This document shows positions 45,069 to 54,351 of a stretch of DNA of 64,000 bases, in pieces. Source of the stretch: Variovorax paradoxus EPS (GTDB taxonomy: Bacteria > Pseudomonadota > Gammaproteobacteria > Burkholderiales > Burkholderiaceae_C); the NCBI RefSeq assembly GCF_000184745.1, contig NC_014931.1, positions 1,984,001 through 2,048,000 of the forward strand. The letters are read 5' to 3'. Both the position numbers and the translations under genes were made by a program. Below the pieces are notes generated by a model. It was given only the letters and a program-made list of their open reading frames with translations. It did not search any database and was not told the origin of the DNA. Within the stretch, counting starts at the first letter, position 1; every line of letters starts with the position of its first letter.

Positions 45069-45725
45069 ATGGCCAAACCCGTTCTCACCATCAGCAGCAA
45101 GAACTACGGCGCGTGGTCGCTGCGCGGCTGGCTGATGTGCAGGCTGGCGGGGCTCGACTTCAGCGAGAAGATCATTCCGCCCGACGACCCGGCCATGAAG
45201 GCCGAGATGCTGCTGCTCTCGTCGTCGATGCTCGTGCCCTCGCTGCAGCACGGCGGCGTGAAGGTGTGGGACACGCTGGCCATTGGCGAATATCTCAACG
45301 AGATCAAGCCCAAGGCCGGGCTGCTGCCGGCCGATGCGGCGGCCCGCGCGCACTGCCGCGCGATCTGCGGCGAGATGCATTCGGGCTTTGCGTCGATGCG
45401 CGGCGCGCTGCCGATGAACATCAAGGCCCACTTCACCAACTTCAAGGTGTGGTCGCGCGCACAGGCCGACATCGACCGGATCGTCGCCATCTGGCGCGAG
45501 TGCCTCAAGGCCTACGGCGGGCCGTTCCTGTTCGGCAAGCAGCCGGGCATCGCCGATGCGATGTATGCGCCGGTGGTCACGCGGTTCCTCAGCTACGACG
45601 TGGCGCTCGACAGCACATGCGCGGCCTATTGCAAGCGGGTGATGGAGCTGCCGGCGATGAAGGAATGGGTGACTGCGGCGAAGCAGGAGCCTGAAGAGAT
45701 CGACGAGCTCGACGCGGAGTTCTAG
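45069..45725 (+). CDS. glutathione S-transferase family protein
   Basis: The 218-residue protein has a thioredoxin-like N-terminal half (PVLTISSKNYGAWSLRGWLMCRLAG) and an all-helical C-terminal half with PFLFGKQPGIADAMYAPVVTRF, the glutathione transferase N-capping region. AAGGAG spaced 8 bases before the ATG at 45069 decides the start over an upstream ATG at 45051. The role is probably detoxification, but the substrate is open. Its stop overlaps the end of the next reverse-strand gene by 4 bases. Confidence 0.9.
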   Translation: MAKPVLTISSKNYGAWSLRGWLMCRLAGLDFSEKIIPPDDPAMKAEMLLLSSSMLVPSLQHGGVKVWDTLAIGEYLNEIKPKAGLLPADAAARAHCRAICGEMHSGFASMRGALPMNIKAHFTNFKVWSRAQADIDRIVAIWRECLKAYGGPFLFGKQPGIADAMYAPVVTRFLSYDVALDSTCAAYCKRVMELPAMKEWVTAAKQEPEEIDELDAEF

Positions 45726-46012
45726 TCAGCGAGCGGCCGGGCAGCCTGAAAGCGCCTTCCGCGCTGCCGGGGCGGATGCTGGATGTCGTCATGGCGAATG
45801 CGTTGGCCGAGGTCGCCGGCGAACCATCGAAACACGTTGGCCTGGCTTCTCCAGCCGTCGCTGAATCGCACGAAAAGAAAGCCCCGCTCTGCATTGCCGA
45901 GTGCATCGACCGGGATGCCCGCGGCGCGCAAGGCGGTGATCTCCTTGTCGGATTCCATGCCGAAGGGCAGTTTCAAGGTGATCGTCGAGCTGTGGATGGG
46001 ATGCCTTGGCAT
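45722..46012 (-). CDS. small hypothetical protein with strong ribosome site
   Basis: The 96-residue product (MPRHPIHSSTITLKLPFGMES at the start) has no signal, membrane segment or recognised domain. Its middle part, FLFVRFSDGWRSQANVFRWFAGDLGQRI, is aromatic and basic. GGAGG lies 6 bases before the ATG, so this start is more likely than the in-frame ATG farther upstream at 46339. The 215-base gap upstream is AT-rich and divergent to the autotransporter gene. Confidence 0.6.
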   Translation of the reverse strand: MPRHPIHSSTITLKLPFGMESDKEITALRAAGIPVDALGNAERGFLFVRFSDGWRSQANVFRWFAGDLGQRIRHDDIQHPPRQRGRRFQAARPLAD

Positions 46013-46227
46013 TGCTTCGCCTCCTTCTGCTTCTTGGCAGGCCAGTTGATCCGAAGGAGGCGGTCGTGGCATCCCTCGTTCATAGGAGGCACGTCGGGGG
46101 TTTGCCCTGTTGTCGTCAAAAGGCAACCGGAGTGGGTTCGCTGAAGAAATCAATCCTCTAAGGGTCATAAAAATACGTTTTCCGTGAGAAAGTAGCACTT
46201 CGTCACAATTTAAGTGCGTGCTGCGTC

Positions 46228-49200
46228 TTGAGCTTTCCCGAGAGCGGGGCTTGCGCCGGGCCACGTTTCCGAGGACATCGCTTGCTCTACCCCTGCACAA
46301 GTCGACCCCGCGCGGTCGGGATATCCACCGGCGCGTCAAAGGACGCTTCGCAGCACCTGGTGCCGTTGCTCGCAGTGGCGCTGGTTGTCGCAGCCATGGG
46401 ATGCCCCGCTGACGCTCTTGCTGCCACGACCTACGAAGGAACGCTCACCGGCGTGCAGGCCAACGACCGGGCGGGTGGAACCGGCAACTATTCGCCGGCC
46501 TACGTCATCACGCCCTCGCAGGGCACGCTGCACTACGCCTTTGGAGCGGACGACAGCATCGACGTGCGAGGGGGCAGCGGCGATGTGTATGGCGTTCTGT
46601 TGACAGCGGCTTCCGGCTCGTCGCCCGTGGTGCTCGATTCCGCCAGCGGCAAGTTGAATATCTCCTCGGCCAATAGCGCGCCGGGTTCGGCCTCGCCCTC
46701 GGTCCTGGCACTGTCGAGGGGCATCAGCGTCGATGGCGGCAGCCTCGTGGTCAACGGCAATGCGTCCGTGTATGCGCAGGCTGACAGCAAGGAAAGTATT
46801 GCCATCGGTGTGAACGTATCTAGGGGTACGGCGATCTTCAATGGCGATACCTTGATACGCACCAGCACGCCGGGCTATTCGCGCGGCCTTTGGGTCTATC
46901 AGGGGCAGGTCACGTTCAATGGAGACACCACGATCGTCGTGAGCGGGAAGCGATCGGACAACAACGGGGTCTACAACTCCGGCGGCGGCGTAAGCAGCAT
47001 CACCTTCAACGGCAACCTGAACATTTCATCCACAGGCCAGTACCCCAGCGACAACGTGCATGGCATCTACAACGACAACGTCAACAGCCGGCTGCATGTG
47101 ACGGGGAACCTGAAGCTCACCGCCGCCGCCAACGGCTCGACGGTGTTCGGTATCCGCAACCAGGGCGTGCTCAATATCGACGGAGACGCCAGCTTCACGG
47201 CCACCGGAAGCCGCTCCGCGCTCGGCATTGCCAACACGCACCGGACGGCCCGGATGACTTTCGGGGGCAACGTGGACATCGCGGTCACCAGCACTACCGG
47301 TTACGCCCCTTTCGGAAATCCGACGGGCATCGAAAACAGATACCCGGGCACGTCCTCCATCAACTTCGGCAAAGCCGTCACGGTCAAGGTGTCCGCCGCG
47401 GCGGAAGCCTATGCCGTCAACAACGCCAGCACGCTGAATTTCAACTCGGCAACGGACAACGTGGCGTTGCAGGTCGCCTCGTCATGCAGCGGCTGCAATG
47501 TCTACGGCATCCGCAATTACGGCGGAACGCTGAAGGCCGCAGGCGGGTTGAGCATTGCGACTTCGCCCAGCGGAACGGGCAAGGGCTACGCCATATGGAA
47601 CGTGGCCGCGGACGTGCGCGATGCGACGGTCACGGTCAACGCCGCGGGCGGGCAGCCGGTGAAGCTGCAGGGCGACCTGGTGACCGGCAGCGTGACGAAC
47701 GCTGGCGGCACCAAGTACACCGGCGCATTGAACGTGAACCTGGACACCCCGGACTCGTACCTGCGCGGATCGGTCGGCGGCTTCGTGGACCCGAACACAT
47801 CGGATACCACGGTCTTTACCGCCGGCTCGCCCAATCTGTCGTTTTCCAAGGGCGCCTCGTGGATTCCCACCGGTACGGGGACCGTGGCCGCCGACCTGGG
47901 CTCGGGCACCCTGGCCCTGGCCAGCGGCGGTGCGATCGACATGGCCGCGAGCTGGGGGAACTTCAGTCCGGCGAGCACGCCGGCCCACTCGCTGCGCGTG
48001 CTCGACATCCAGAGTTCGACGAATGCGGCGACCGTCAACCTGGGGGACGGCGCCACCTTTCGCATCCTCAGCGATGTGCGCAACGGCGTGGCCGACAGTA
48101 TTCGGTTCGGCAGCGGCGTGAGGGGCTTCAACGCGACCGGAACGCAGGTGGTCAACGTGGTGTACGACCCCGCGCTCAACGACACGAGCTGGGTCAACGC
48201 CGCGACGACGAAGACCGGTACGGTGATCCCGGCAAGCAAACCCATCGTCGTGATCGACGCCACGGCGGCCGGCGGCGGCACGGCGCGGCTGCAGGCCGTC
48301 CAGGGCGCAACGAGCTCGTGGACCTACGAGAACGACCTGGTGCGCTTTACCTACGCGCCCAATGTGGCGCTCAGCGCGGACGGCAGCCAGGTCGTGCTGA
48401 ACGGCTTGACCATCGCGGGTTCGGGCACGGCCGCGGCGACCGGCACCGATGGAGCGGCCGGCATCGTGAGCGGCAGTTCAGGGTTGATCGCAAGCGCGGT
48501 CGGTGCTGCCGGTGCTGCGGCGAGCATCACACCCTCGGAGTCCGTGAAGACCGCCGCCGAGGCCGGCGACAGCCTTCGCAATCTCTGGGCGCTGCGCGCC
48601 AACGGCATCGCGCGCCGGACCGAGGCGCTGCGTCGCGACACAGCCCCCGAAGCCACCGGCATCTGGGCCGAAGTGGACGGCGGCGGCTTCGATGCGCGCA
48701 CGGGCTACGCGAGGTCGTACAGCCAGAGCTATGGCGCCCTGTCCGCCGGCGTCGACCGGCGCCTGGGCGACCTCGGCGGCTGGAAAAGCCATGCCGGCGG
48801 CTCCGTGAGCTACATCAATTCGAGCGCCGGCTATGAGCGTGGAAACGGCAAGGCCTCCGCGATCGAACTCGCCGGCTACGGCATGTGGGTCAACGGCCTC
48901 GGCACCTATGTGCAGATCGGCGCACGCACTGCGTCGCTGGAGAACAAGTACGCGTCCACCGATTCGCTTTCGCGGCGCGTCACCGGCACCTACAAAACCC
49001 AGGGCTACGAGGTCAGTGCCGAAGCCGGGCATCGCTTTCCGCTGCCGCAAGACGCCTTCGTGGAGCCGCAGGTCGCGCTGACCGCCAGCCGCCTGGCGGC
49101 CGACGCGCACACCGCAAGCAACGGCGTTGCCATCAGCCAGGAGGGCCTCGACGCGGGCTCGGTCAGGGTCGGCATGCTGCTGGGCAAGTCGGTGCGCTTT

Positions 49201-49467
49201 CTCGAGCTGAGCGGCGACGTGTATCTCAGGCTCTCGGCGATCAACTACTTCGGCGACAACCTGGCGATCACGGCGGCCAAGGGCGGCGGCAGCCTTCCCG
49301 TCGAGACCGAAAGCCGCAACGGCACCGGCGGCGAAGTCGGGCTGGGCGGCCGCTTTGCCTTTCTGCCGCGCCGGGGCTTTGTCTACTTCGAGGCGTCCAG
49401 CCTCGCGGCCAGGGGCATCCGGCGGACGTGGACCCTGCGCTCGGGTCTTCGCTACGAGTGGTCCTGA
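46228..49467 (+). CDS. autotransporter adhesin-type outer membrane protein
   Basis: The 1079-residue protein is a type V secreted autotransporter. A hydrophobic signal (LVPLLAVALVVAAMGCPADALAA) is preceded by about 44 basic, unstructured residues. The passenger is a beta-helix of irregular units such as ITFNGNLNISSTG and LNIDGDASFTATG. The C-terminal quarter from about residue 810 is a beta-barrel (GIWAEVDGGGFDARTGYARSYSQSYGALSAGVDRRLG), ending RSGLRYEWS. The start is a TTG and uncertain. The stop overlaps the next start by one base, so export may be tied to the two following envelope genes. Confidence 0.88.
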   Translation: MSFPESGACAGPRFRGHRLLYPCTSRPRAVGISTGASKDASQHLVPLLAVALVVAAMGCPADALAATTYEGTLTGVQANDRAGGTGNYSPAYVITPSQGTLHYAFGADDSIDVRGGSGDVYGVLLTAASGSSPVVLDSASGKLNISSANSAPGSASPSVLALSRGISVDGGSLVVNGNASVYAQADSKESIAIGVNVSRGTAIFNGDTLIRTSTPGYSRGLWVYQGQVTFNGDTTIVVSGKRSDNNGVYNSGGGVSSITFNGNLNISSTGQYPSDNVHGIYNDNVNSRLHVTGNLKLTAAANGSTVFGIRNQGVLNIDGDASFTATGSRSALGIANTHRTARMTFGGNVDIAVTSTTGYAPFGNPTGIENRYPGTSSINFGKAVTVKVSAAAEAYAVNNASTLNFNSATDNVALQVASSCSGCNVYGIRNYGGTLKAAGGLSIATSPSGTGKGYAIWNVAADVRDATVTVNAAGGQPVKLQGDLVTGSVTNAGGTKYTGALNVNLDTPDSYLRGSVGGFVDPNTSDTTVFTAGSPNLSFSKGASWIPTGTGTVAADLGSGTLALASGGAIDMAASWGNFSPASTPAHSLRVLDIQSSTNAATVNLGDGATFRILSDVRNGVADSIRFGSGVRGFNATGTQVVNVVYDPALNDTSWVNAATTKTGTVIPASKPIVVIDATAAGGGTARLQAVQGATSSWTYENDLVRFTYAPNVALSADGSQVVLNGLTIAGSGTAAATGTDGAAGIVSGSSGLIASAVGAAGAAASITPSESVKTAAEAGDSLRNLWALRANGIARRTEALRRDTAPEATGIWAEVDGGGFDARTGYARSYSQSYGALSAGVDRRLGDLGGWKSHAGGSVSYINSSAGYERGNGKASAIELAGYGMWVNGLGTYVQIGARTASLENKYASTDSLSRRVTGTYKTQGYEVSAEAGHRFPLPQDAFVEPQVALTASRLAADAHTASNGVAISQEGLDAGSVRVGMLLGKSVRFLELSGDVYLRLSAINYFGDNLAITAAKGGGSLPVETESRNGTGGEVGLGGRFAFLPRRGFVYFEASSLAARGIRRTWTLRSGLRYEWS

Positions 49468-50093
49468 TGGAAAATCCGCATCAACGGGCGGCCGCGCGTC
49501 GGCGCGGCCGGGGCGCGTGGGCGGCACTGCTGTTCGCCGTCGGCGTGGCTTTCATGCCCGGCCTCTCGACCGCCGCCGAGGGAGACGGCAAGAACTTCGC
49601 CTGGGGCACGCAGGTGACGCGGGACAACGTCGCCTTCGAATTCCAGGAGGCCAGGTATGCCAACCTGGTTGTCGACAGCAGCGGCGGCGAATCGCCCAGG
49701 CAATACAAGGGCGACTTCGTCCTGCTGCAGGTCAACATCACGAACACCGCGGAGCAACCGCTTTTCGCGCGCTTCCAACCCGTGTTCCGATTGATCGATG
49801 CCAAAGGGGCGCTCTACGAGCCGCACGAACTGCTGACGAAGCTGGTCAACCCGCCACAGGAAGGCCAGGTGCCTTTCGGCGATCCGCTTGCAGCGGGGCA
49901 GAGCATGCAACGGCGCGTGCTCTTTTCCGTGCCGAAGCAGCCCTACAGGGCCGTCGTGATCGTTCCACGCAGCACCGAAAAGGCCGACGACGGCGTCGTG
50001 ACGTACGCGGGGCCGTACTTCTTCTATGACCTGGCACCGCTTCGTTCTTCTTTGCCGGCAAGGAGCGCCAGGACGGCTCCGAAGAACCCATGA
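49467..50093 (+). CDS. exported DUF4352-like protein
   Basis: The 208-residue product starts with a signal (WAALLFAVGVAFMPGLSTAAEG). It continues with an immunoglobulin-like domain of the DUF4352 type: FVLLQVNITNTAEQPLFARF and PVFRLIDAKGALYEPH, the pattern of such surface-associated modules. It overlaps the autotransporter stop by one base (TGATG) and the next start by 4 bases, so it is part of the same translation unit. The function is unknown; it may bind or stabilise the exported adhesin. Confidence 0.7.
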   Translation: MENPHQRAAARRRGRGAWAALLFAVGVAFMPGLSTAAEGDGKNFAWGTQVTRDNVAFEFQEARYANLVVDSSGGESPRQYKGDFVLLQVNITNTAEQPLFARFQPVFRLIDAKGALYEPHELLTKLVNPPQEGQVPFGDPLAAGQSMQRRVLFSVPKQPYRAVVIVPRSTEKADDGVVTYAGPYFFYDLAPLRSSLPARSARTAPKNP

Positions 50094-51247
50094 CCAATCC
50101 CCGCTCTGTCGGCCGCCGGATGCCAGGCAGCACCGCCTGCCCGCTGTGGATGCGGACGCTGTACTGCGCCGGCGCCTTCGCACTTCTTCTCGCGAGCGGG
50201 TGCGCGGCGACAACGCCCGCACCGCAGGCGACATTCCCGAGCGCGTCCTGGGAGGCAACGCCCGAGGCGGAACTCGGGCCGGCCTGTCGCCGCGACCTCG
50301 ACGCCACTCGCGACTACGTTCGCACGCTGGACACGACCGCCCTCATGGCCGTGCAGGGTGGCCGCGTGCTGTTCAGCCAGGGCCCGGTCCAGGCGGTCAG
50401 CATCGTTTTCTCGGTGCGCAAGAGCGTGCTGTCGATGATGTACGGCAAGTACGTGGTGAACGACACCATCGACCTCGACCGCACGCTGGCGGATCTGGGC
50501 ATCGACGACACGGGTGGCCTGCTGCCCATCGAACGGCAGGCGAGATTGCGCGACCTGCTCGCCGCGCGTTCGGGCGTCTACCACGCGGCCGCCAACGGTG
50601 GCGACGATGCGGCCGCCGCACCTGCACGCGGCTCCAAGGCGCCGGGCAGTTACTTCCTCTACAACAACTGGGACTTCAATGCCGCCGGCACCGCCTTCGA
50701 GCGCCTGACCGGGCGCGGCATCTATCAGGCCTTCGCGACGGATCTGGCCGCGCCGCTGCAACTGGAAGACTTCGATCCCGCCCGCCACAAGCGCAGCGGC
50801 AACGCCAGCCGGTCGGAGCACCTGGCCTATCCCTTCTTCCTGTCCACGCGCGACATGGCGCGCCTGGGCTACCTGATGCTGCGCCAGGGCAACTGGCGCG
50901 GGCAGCAACTGGTTCCAGCCGACTGGGTGGCGCAGATCACGCGGCAGACCACGCCGGCCGCGCAGATGCATCCGGCGCACACCGCGCGGCGCGGTTTCGG
51001 GTACGGCTACCTTTGGTGGCTGCTCGAAGAACCGCCGGACTCACCGCTGGTCGGTGCCTACATGGCTTGGGGCGTGCACGGCCAGTACATCCTCGTCGTG
51101 CCGAAACGGGCGATGGTGATCGCGCACAAGCGCCAGGTGCCGGTGGCCGGCAACTGGGATGTCAGCTGGGTCGGCCCGACCGAGTTTCTGCGCGCCGCGC
51201 GCATGCTGGCCGCGGCACCCTGCCGGGCAGGCGAAGAGCAGCGCTGA
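50090..51247 (+). CDS. serine hydrolase (class C beta-lactamase-like) lipoprotein
   Basis: The 385-residue protein has a lipobox (LLLASGCAA), so it should be membrane anchored. The catalytic SxxK motif is SVRKS near residue 106, a YNN motif occurs at LYNNWDFNAAG, and a third motif may be HGQ in AWGVHGQYILVV. Such proteins act as esterases or D,D-peptidases, and a beta-lactamase role is not implied. It ends the autotransporter transcript, and its stop is only 4 bases from the converging dioxygenase-like gene. Confidence 0.82.
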   Translation: MTNPRSVGRRMPGSTACPLWMRTLYCAGAFALLLASGCAATTPAPQATFPSASWEATPEAELGPACRRDLDATRDYVRTLDTTALMAVQGGRVLFSQGPVQAVSIVFSVRKSVLSMMYGKYVVNDTIDLDRTLADLGIDDTGGLLPIERQARLRDLLAARSGVYHAAANGGDDAAAAPARGSKAPGSYFLYNNWDFNAAGTAFERLTGRGIYQAFATDLAAPLQLEDFDPARHKRSGNASRSEHLAYPFFLSTRDMARLGYLMLRQGNWRGQQLVPADWVAQITRQTTPAAQMHPAHTARRGFGYGYLWWLLEEPPDSPLVGAYMAWGVHGQYILVVPKRAMVIAHKRQVPVAGNWDVSWVGPTEFLRAARMLAAAPCRAGEEQR

Positions 51248-51251
51248 AGCG

Positions 51252-51599
51252 TCAGCGCCGGAACATCCGCAGATCGAGCGCGCTTTCCTCGCCGAGCCAC
51301 ATCGCATGCGCCGTGTGGTCGGCGAGGTCGTCGCCCGTCACGCCGTGCACGAAGATGTCGAGGCCGTTGCGGTTGGCATCGAGCCACCCAATCACCTGAT
51401 CGAACTCGGCCGCGTCGAAGGCGAGCTGGCAGCTCCAATGCGGATGCGGGCCCACGAGCCGCTCGTGCACGCGGCCGACGACGACCATCAACTCGCGGCC
51501 CGCGCGCTCGCAGAGGTCACGCGCTTGTGCCACCGTGGCGGGGGCGAAGTAAACGTGGGCGTGGTACTGGGGGTAGAGGTTTTCGGGGCGGCGCGGCAT
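51252..51599 (-). CDS. DOPA 4,5-dioxygenase family protein
   Basis: The 115-residue protein has the short DOPA-dioxygenase pattern: YHAHVYFAPATVAQARDLCERAG at the start and VGPHPHWSCQLAFDAAEFDQVIGWLDANR in the middle, with the His residues of the presumed iron site. Bacterial homologues are often annotated from the plant/fungal DOPA enzyme without proof. It is the last gene of the GbsR-linked operon, 7 bases after the DUF4166 gene. Confidence 0.82.
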   Translation of the reverse strand: MPRRPENLYPQYHAHVYFAPATVAQARDLCERAGRELMVVVGRVHERLVGPHPHWSCQLAFDAAEFDQVIGWLDANRNGLDIFVHGVTGDDLADHTAHAMWLGEESALDLRMFRR

Positions 51600-51606
51600 G
51601 GTGCGC

Positions 51607-52257
51607 TCATTGTGATCCCGTGCGCGATGCCGGGGACGAAGGCAGGTGAAAGCGCCCGCTGTAGCGGAACACGTCGCCGAACCAGCGGTGGCGCAGCAGC
51701 ATCTTCATCGTGAAGTGCTCGGGGCTCGTTGGGTCGGGCCGTTCCTCGACATAGGCCGTGCCCATGAAGAGCCCGAGCGGCAGCGGAATGCGAAGGCCCG
51801 CGACGCGCCAGATGTAGCCCTGGTCGCGGAACACCAGCGCGCCGTCTTCCGCACTCACCGCCAGGCGCATGCCGATGCCGAAGCGCACGTACTCGATGAC
51901 CTCGGCGCCGTGCGCGGCGGTGTGTTCCATGTGCGAGCGAAAGTGAAAGGGCTTGCGGCCCGCGAAGTGGAAGACGCGGTCCCAGTACAGGTTGGCATCG
52001 CCAGGGCTGCAGCGGTAGTGCACTTCGATCGGCACGTCGGTTCCGGTGTACGGCACGAGCGCGCCGAAGAGGCGACCGAAGGGCATCAGCAGCGCGGCCC
52101 ATGGCGCGTGATGCACCTCGTTCATGGTGCCGCGGACGCACACGTAGTCGTCGGAGAACGGCGTCATCGTGTAGTGGCGGCGGATCACGTCGCCGAGCTT
52201 TTCCCAGGCAGATCCGAGCGCCTGCTGGAAGACGGGCTGCGTGTGGTTGCGCGTCAT
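51607..52257 (-). CDS. DUF4166 protein
   Basis: The 216-residue protein matches DUF4166, a family often found next to saccharopine-dehydrogenase-like or lipid-modifying proteins. Recognisable parts are the opening PVFQQALGSAWEKLGDVIRRHY and the later VPIEVHYRCSPGDANLYWDRVFHF. No catalytic residues are known. It overlaps the upstream SRPBCC gene by 4 bases (ATGA at 52254-52257), so both are made in step. Confidence 0.78.
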   Translation of the reverse strand: MTRNHTQPVFQQALGSAWEKLGDVIRRHYTMTPFSDDYVCVRGTMNEVHHAPWAALLMPFGRLFGALVPYTGTDVPIEVHYRCSPGDANLYWDRVFHFAGRKPFHFRSHMEHTAAHGAEVIEYVRFGIGMRLAVSAEDGALVFRDQGYIWRVAGLRIPLPLGLFMGTAYVEERPDPTSPEHFTMKMLLRHRWFGDVFRYSGRFHLPSSPASRTGSQ

Positions 52258-53303
52258 CCCGCCACCGCCATGGCGCCTTCGCTGCGCACCTTGTAGAAGT
52301 GCAGGATGTGCTCGGAGAAATCTCCGAGCAGGAACTGCGCGACGCGGTCCGCATACCAGTTGAATCGCGTGCTCACGCGCCACGACACGTCGATGCGCAG
52401 TTCGGTGCCGCCGTCGCGGGGCGTCAGCGTGAAGGCCGAGTCGCGCAGGTCGAAGTAATGGCCGCCGATCACGACGTGGTCGTCGAGCGCGCCCGCGGGG
52501 AACGAGTCGGGCGCGAAGCGGTACTGCCACTTCATGTGCTGCTGCGGCTGCCACTCGGTGACGAGTTCCTCGAAATGCACGTCCTTCTGCCATTGCACCT
52601 GGCGCACGCGGCCCTCGGGCGTTTCGTGCGTCACGCCGGCCACGGGCATCGGCACGCCGATGCGGTAGGCCCAGGCATCGCCGACTTCGTCGGGGCGGAT
52701 GTCGCGCGCATTGTTCAGCTCGTGCCACACGCGCTCGGCGGGCGCGGCGATGAAGAGCGTGCGCGAGGTGTTCGAGAACAGGTCCGGGTTGGGCAGATGC
52801 GGCTCGATGGCGCCGAGCGCCAGCGGCAGCATCGCGAAGCTGTAGAGCGCGGGCTTGGGCCAGTTGGTGACGCGGCACACCAGCCCCATCGCCAGGCCGC
52901 CGACGCTGCCCATGACCGCGAAGAGCGGCACGATGACGACGGCGCAGATCATCCCCTCGATGAAGACCAGCAGCGTGCCGATGACGAAGAGCGCGGTCGA
53001 CACCCACGGCGCCCAGATGTAGTAGCCCCAGCTTCGCCGTTCCATGCGCTCGGCCATGTACACCGTGACGGCGCCGCACACCGCGGGCGCGAGGTAGATG
53101 AAGGCACCGAGCATCGCCGAGAACGGTCGGCCCGGCCCGCCGCTGAAGGCGATGCGCAGCACGAGCGCGGCGGCCGCGCCGACCAGGAGCGGCCAGAACC
53201 ACGCGAAGGGCATGCGGCGGCGGGGTTTGTCTTCGTTCTCGTGTGGATGGGCGTCCAGAGGAGCGAGCTCGGAGAGCCTGCTTTCTTCGGGTTCGGTGCT
53301 CAT
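52254..53303 (-). CDS. membrane SRPBCC-domain protein
   Basis: The 349-residue protein is a fusion. After a charged N-terminus it has about five hydrophobic segments (residues 30 to 180). The rest is a START/polyketide-cyclase-like SRPBCC domain (LFIAAPAERVWHELNNARDIRPDEVGDAWAY, then TEWQPQQHMKWQYRF) that would hold a hydrophobic ligand. This layout suits a membrane lipid or pigment handler. It is coupled to the DUF4166 gene and lies 32 bases downstream of the methyltransferase gene. Confidence 0.75.
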   Translation of the reverse strand: MSTEPEESRLSELAPLDAHPHENEDKPRRRMPFAWFWPLLVGAAAALVLRIAFSGGPGRPFSAMLGAFIYLAPAVCGAVTVYMAERMERRSWGYYIWAPWVSTALFVIGTLLVFIEGMICAVVIVPLFAVMGSVGGLAMGLVCRVTNWPKPALYSFAMLPLALGAIEPHLPNPDLFSNTSRTLFIAAPAERVWHELNNARDIRPDEVGDAWAYRIGVPMPVAGVTHETPEGRVRQVQWQKDVHFEELVTEWQPQQHMKWQYRFAPDSFPAGALDDHVVIGGHYFDLRDSAFTLTPRDGGTELRIDVSWRVSTRFNWYADRVAQFLLGDFSEHILHFYKVRSEGAMAVAG

Positions 53304-53335
53304 GGAAACGTCTTCTCCTCGTGTGTTTTGTTTTT

Positions 53336-54292
53336 TCAGCAGCCGGCGCGTCTGGCGGTCACCATGCAGTAGTCGAAGTCGCGCCAGAACATGCCCAGCG
53401 CGAGCGCGCAATAGCTCGCGACGATGTGCTTGCGGCGCCATGGGCTCAGCCTGCCGCGCGCCTTCCAGAGTTCGGCCAGCGTGAAGCGCGTCGCCAGCAC
53501 CGGGATGTGCAGCGCGCTCGGCGCAACGCGCCAGCGCAGCGACTTGCATTCGATGTCCTCGAAACCGTTGTCGCGCAGGGCCGCGGTGAAGTCGTCGCGC
53601 ACGGCGAGCGTGGGCACGGCCCAGCTGTCGGCCCAGAGGCGGTGCAGCCAGGCGGCGATGCGGCCGGGGTTCTTGCGCAGGAGGAAGCCATCGACCACCA
53701 CGAGCCGCGCGCCGGGCTTGAGCAGGCGCGCGGCCTCGCGCACGAAGTCGGCCTTGGCCGCGCCTTCGGCATAGCAGGCGCTCTCCACCGCCCAGGCGCC
53801 GTCGGCTTGCGCGGCAGGCAGGCCGGTGCGGGTGTAGTCGGCTTCGATGTGGGCCATGCGGTCGGCCACGCCGGCTGCGGCATCGAGCCGCGCGGCGATG
53901 CGGTTCTGCACGGGCACGTTGGTGACGGTGACGGCGTAGAGCGAGGCGTCGTCGCCGACCAGCGTGCGCGCGGTGGCGCCGGCGCCGCAGCCCATGTCGA
54001 TCACGCAGCGGCGTTGCCGGCCCGCGGCGGGTTGCGATTCATCGAGCCGCAGCGCGCGGCCGACGGCACGGTTCATCTCCACCAGCATGCCTTCGCGGCG
54101 CAGCGGGTTGAGCCCCGCGCGCCAGAAGCCGAAGTGCATGTTGTAGCTCGGGCTCCAGGCGCTGTAGTCGACCGCGACTTCGGTGAAGTAGTCCTGCGTT
54201 TCCTCGGCCGTGATGGGGGCGCCCGTGGTGTTCACGGGTGCGTGCGTCGCACTGGCCGGCATGCGGAAGTCGGGCTGGAAGACGGTGGGCAT
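53336..54292 (-). CDS. class I SAM-dependent methyltransferase
   Basis: The 318-residue protein has the SAM motif VIDMGCGAGATAR near residue 96 and the post-motifs of lipid-type methyltransferases (YFTEVAVDYSAWSPSYNMHFGFW near residue 35, RLVVVDGFLL near residue 193). The substrate-binding opening resembles tocopherol- and geranyl-type enzymes, so a terpenoid or other lipid is possible. Its ATG at 54292 begins MPTVFQPDF. It is second in the operon. Confidence 0.83.
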   Translation of the reverse strand: MPTVFQPDFRMPASATHAPVNTTGAPITAEETQDYFTEVAVDYSAWSPSYNMHFGFWRAGLNPLRREGMLVEMNRAVGRALRLDESQPAAGRQRRCVIDMGCGAGATARTLVGDDASLYAVTVTNVPVQNRIAARLDAAAGVADRMAHIEADYTRTGLPAAQADGAWAVESACYAEGAAKADFVREAARLLKPGARLVVVDGFLLRKNPGRIAAWLHRLWADSWAVPTLAVRDDFTAALRDNGFEDIECKSLRWRVAPSALHIPVLATRFTLAELWKARGRLSPWRRKHIVASYCALALGMFWRDFDYCMVTARRAGC

Positions 54293-54351
54293 CGAGGCTC
54301 CTTCTGGCGTTGGTTCTTGTGATTCCCTGGGGGCGTGACAGCGTGATCGGT

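Noticed and set aside
46013..46227. AT-rich gap of 215 bases before the autotransporter
   Set aside because: It surely holds promoters, but no -35/-10 pair fits well enough on either strand to be called.
50090..51247. Antibiotic beta-lactamase
   Set aside because: The SxxK protein has a weak third motif and a lipobox, and its context is the envelope, so it fits a general serine hydrolase rather than AmpC.
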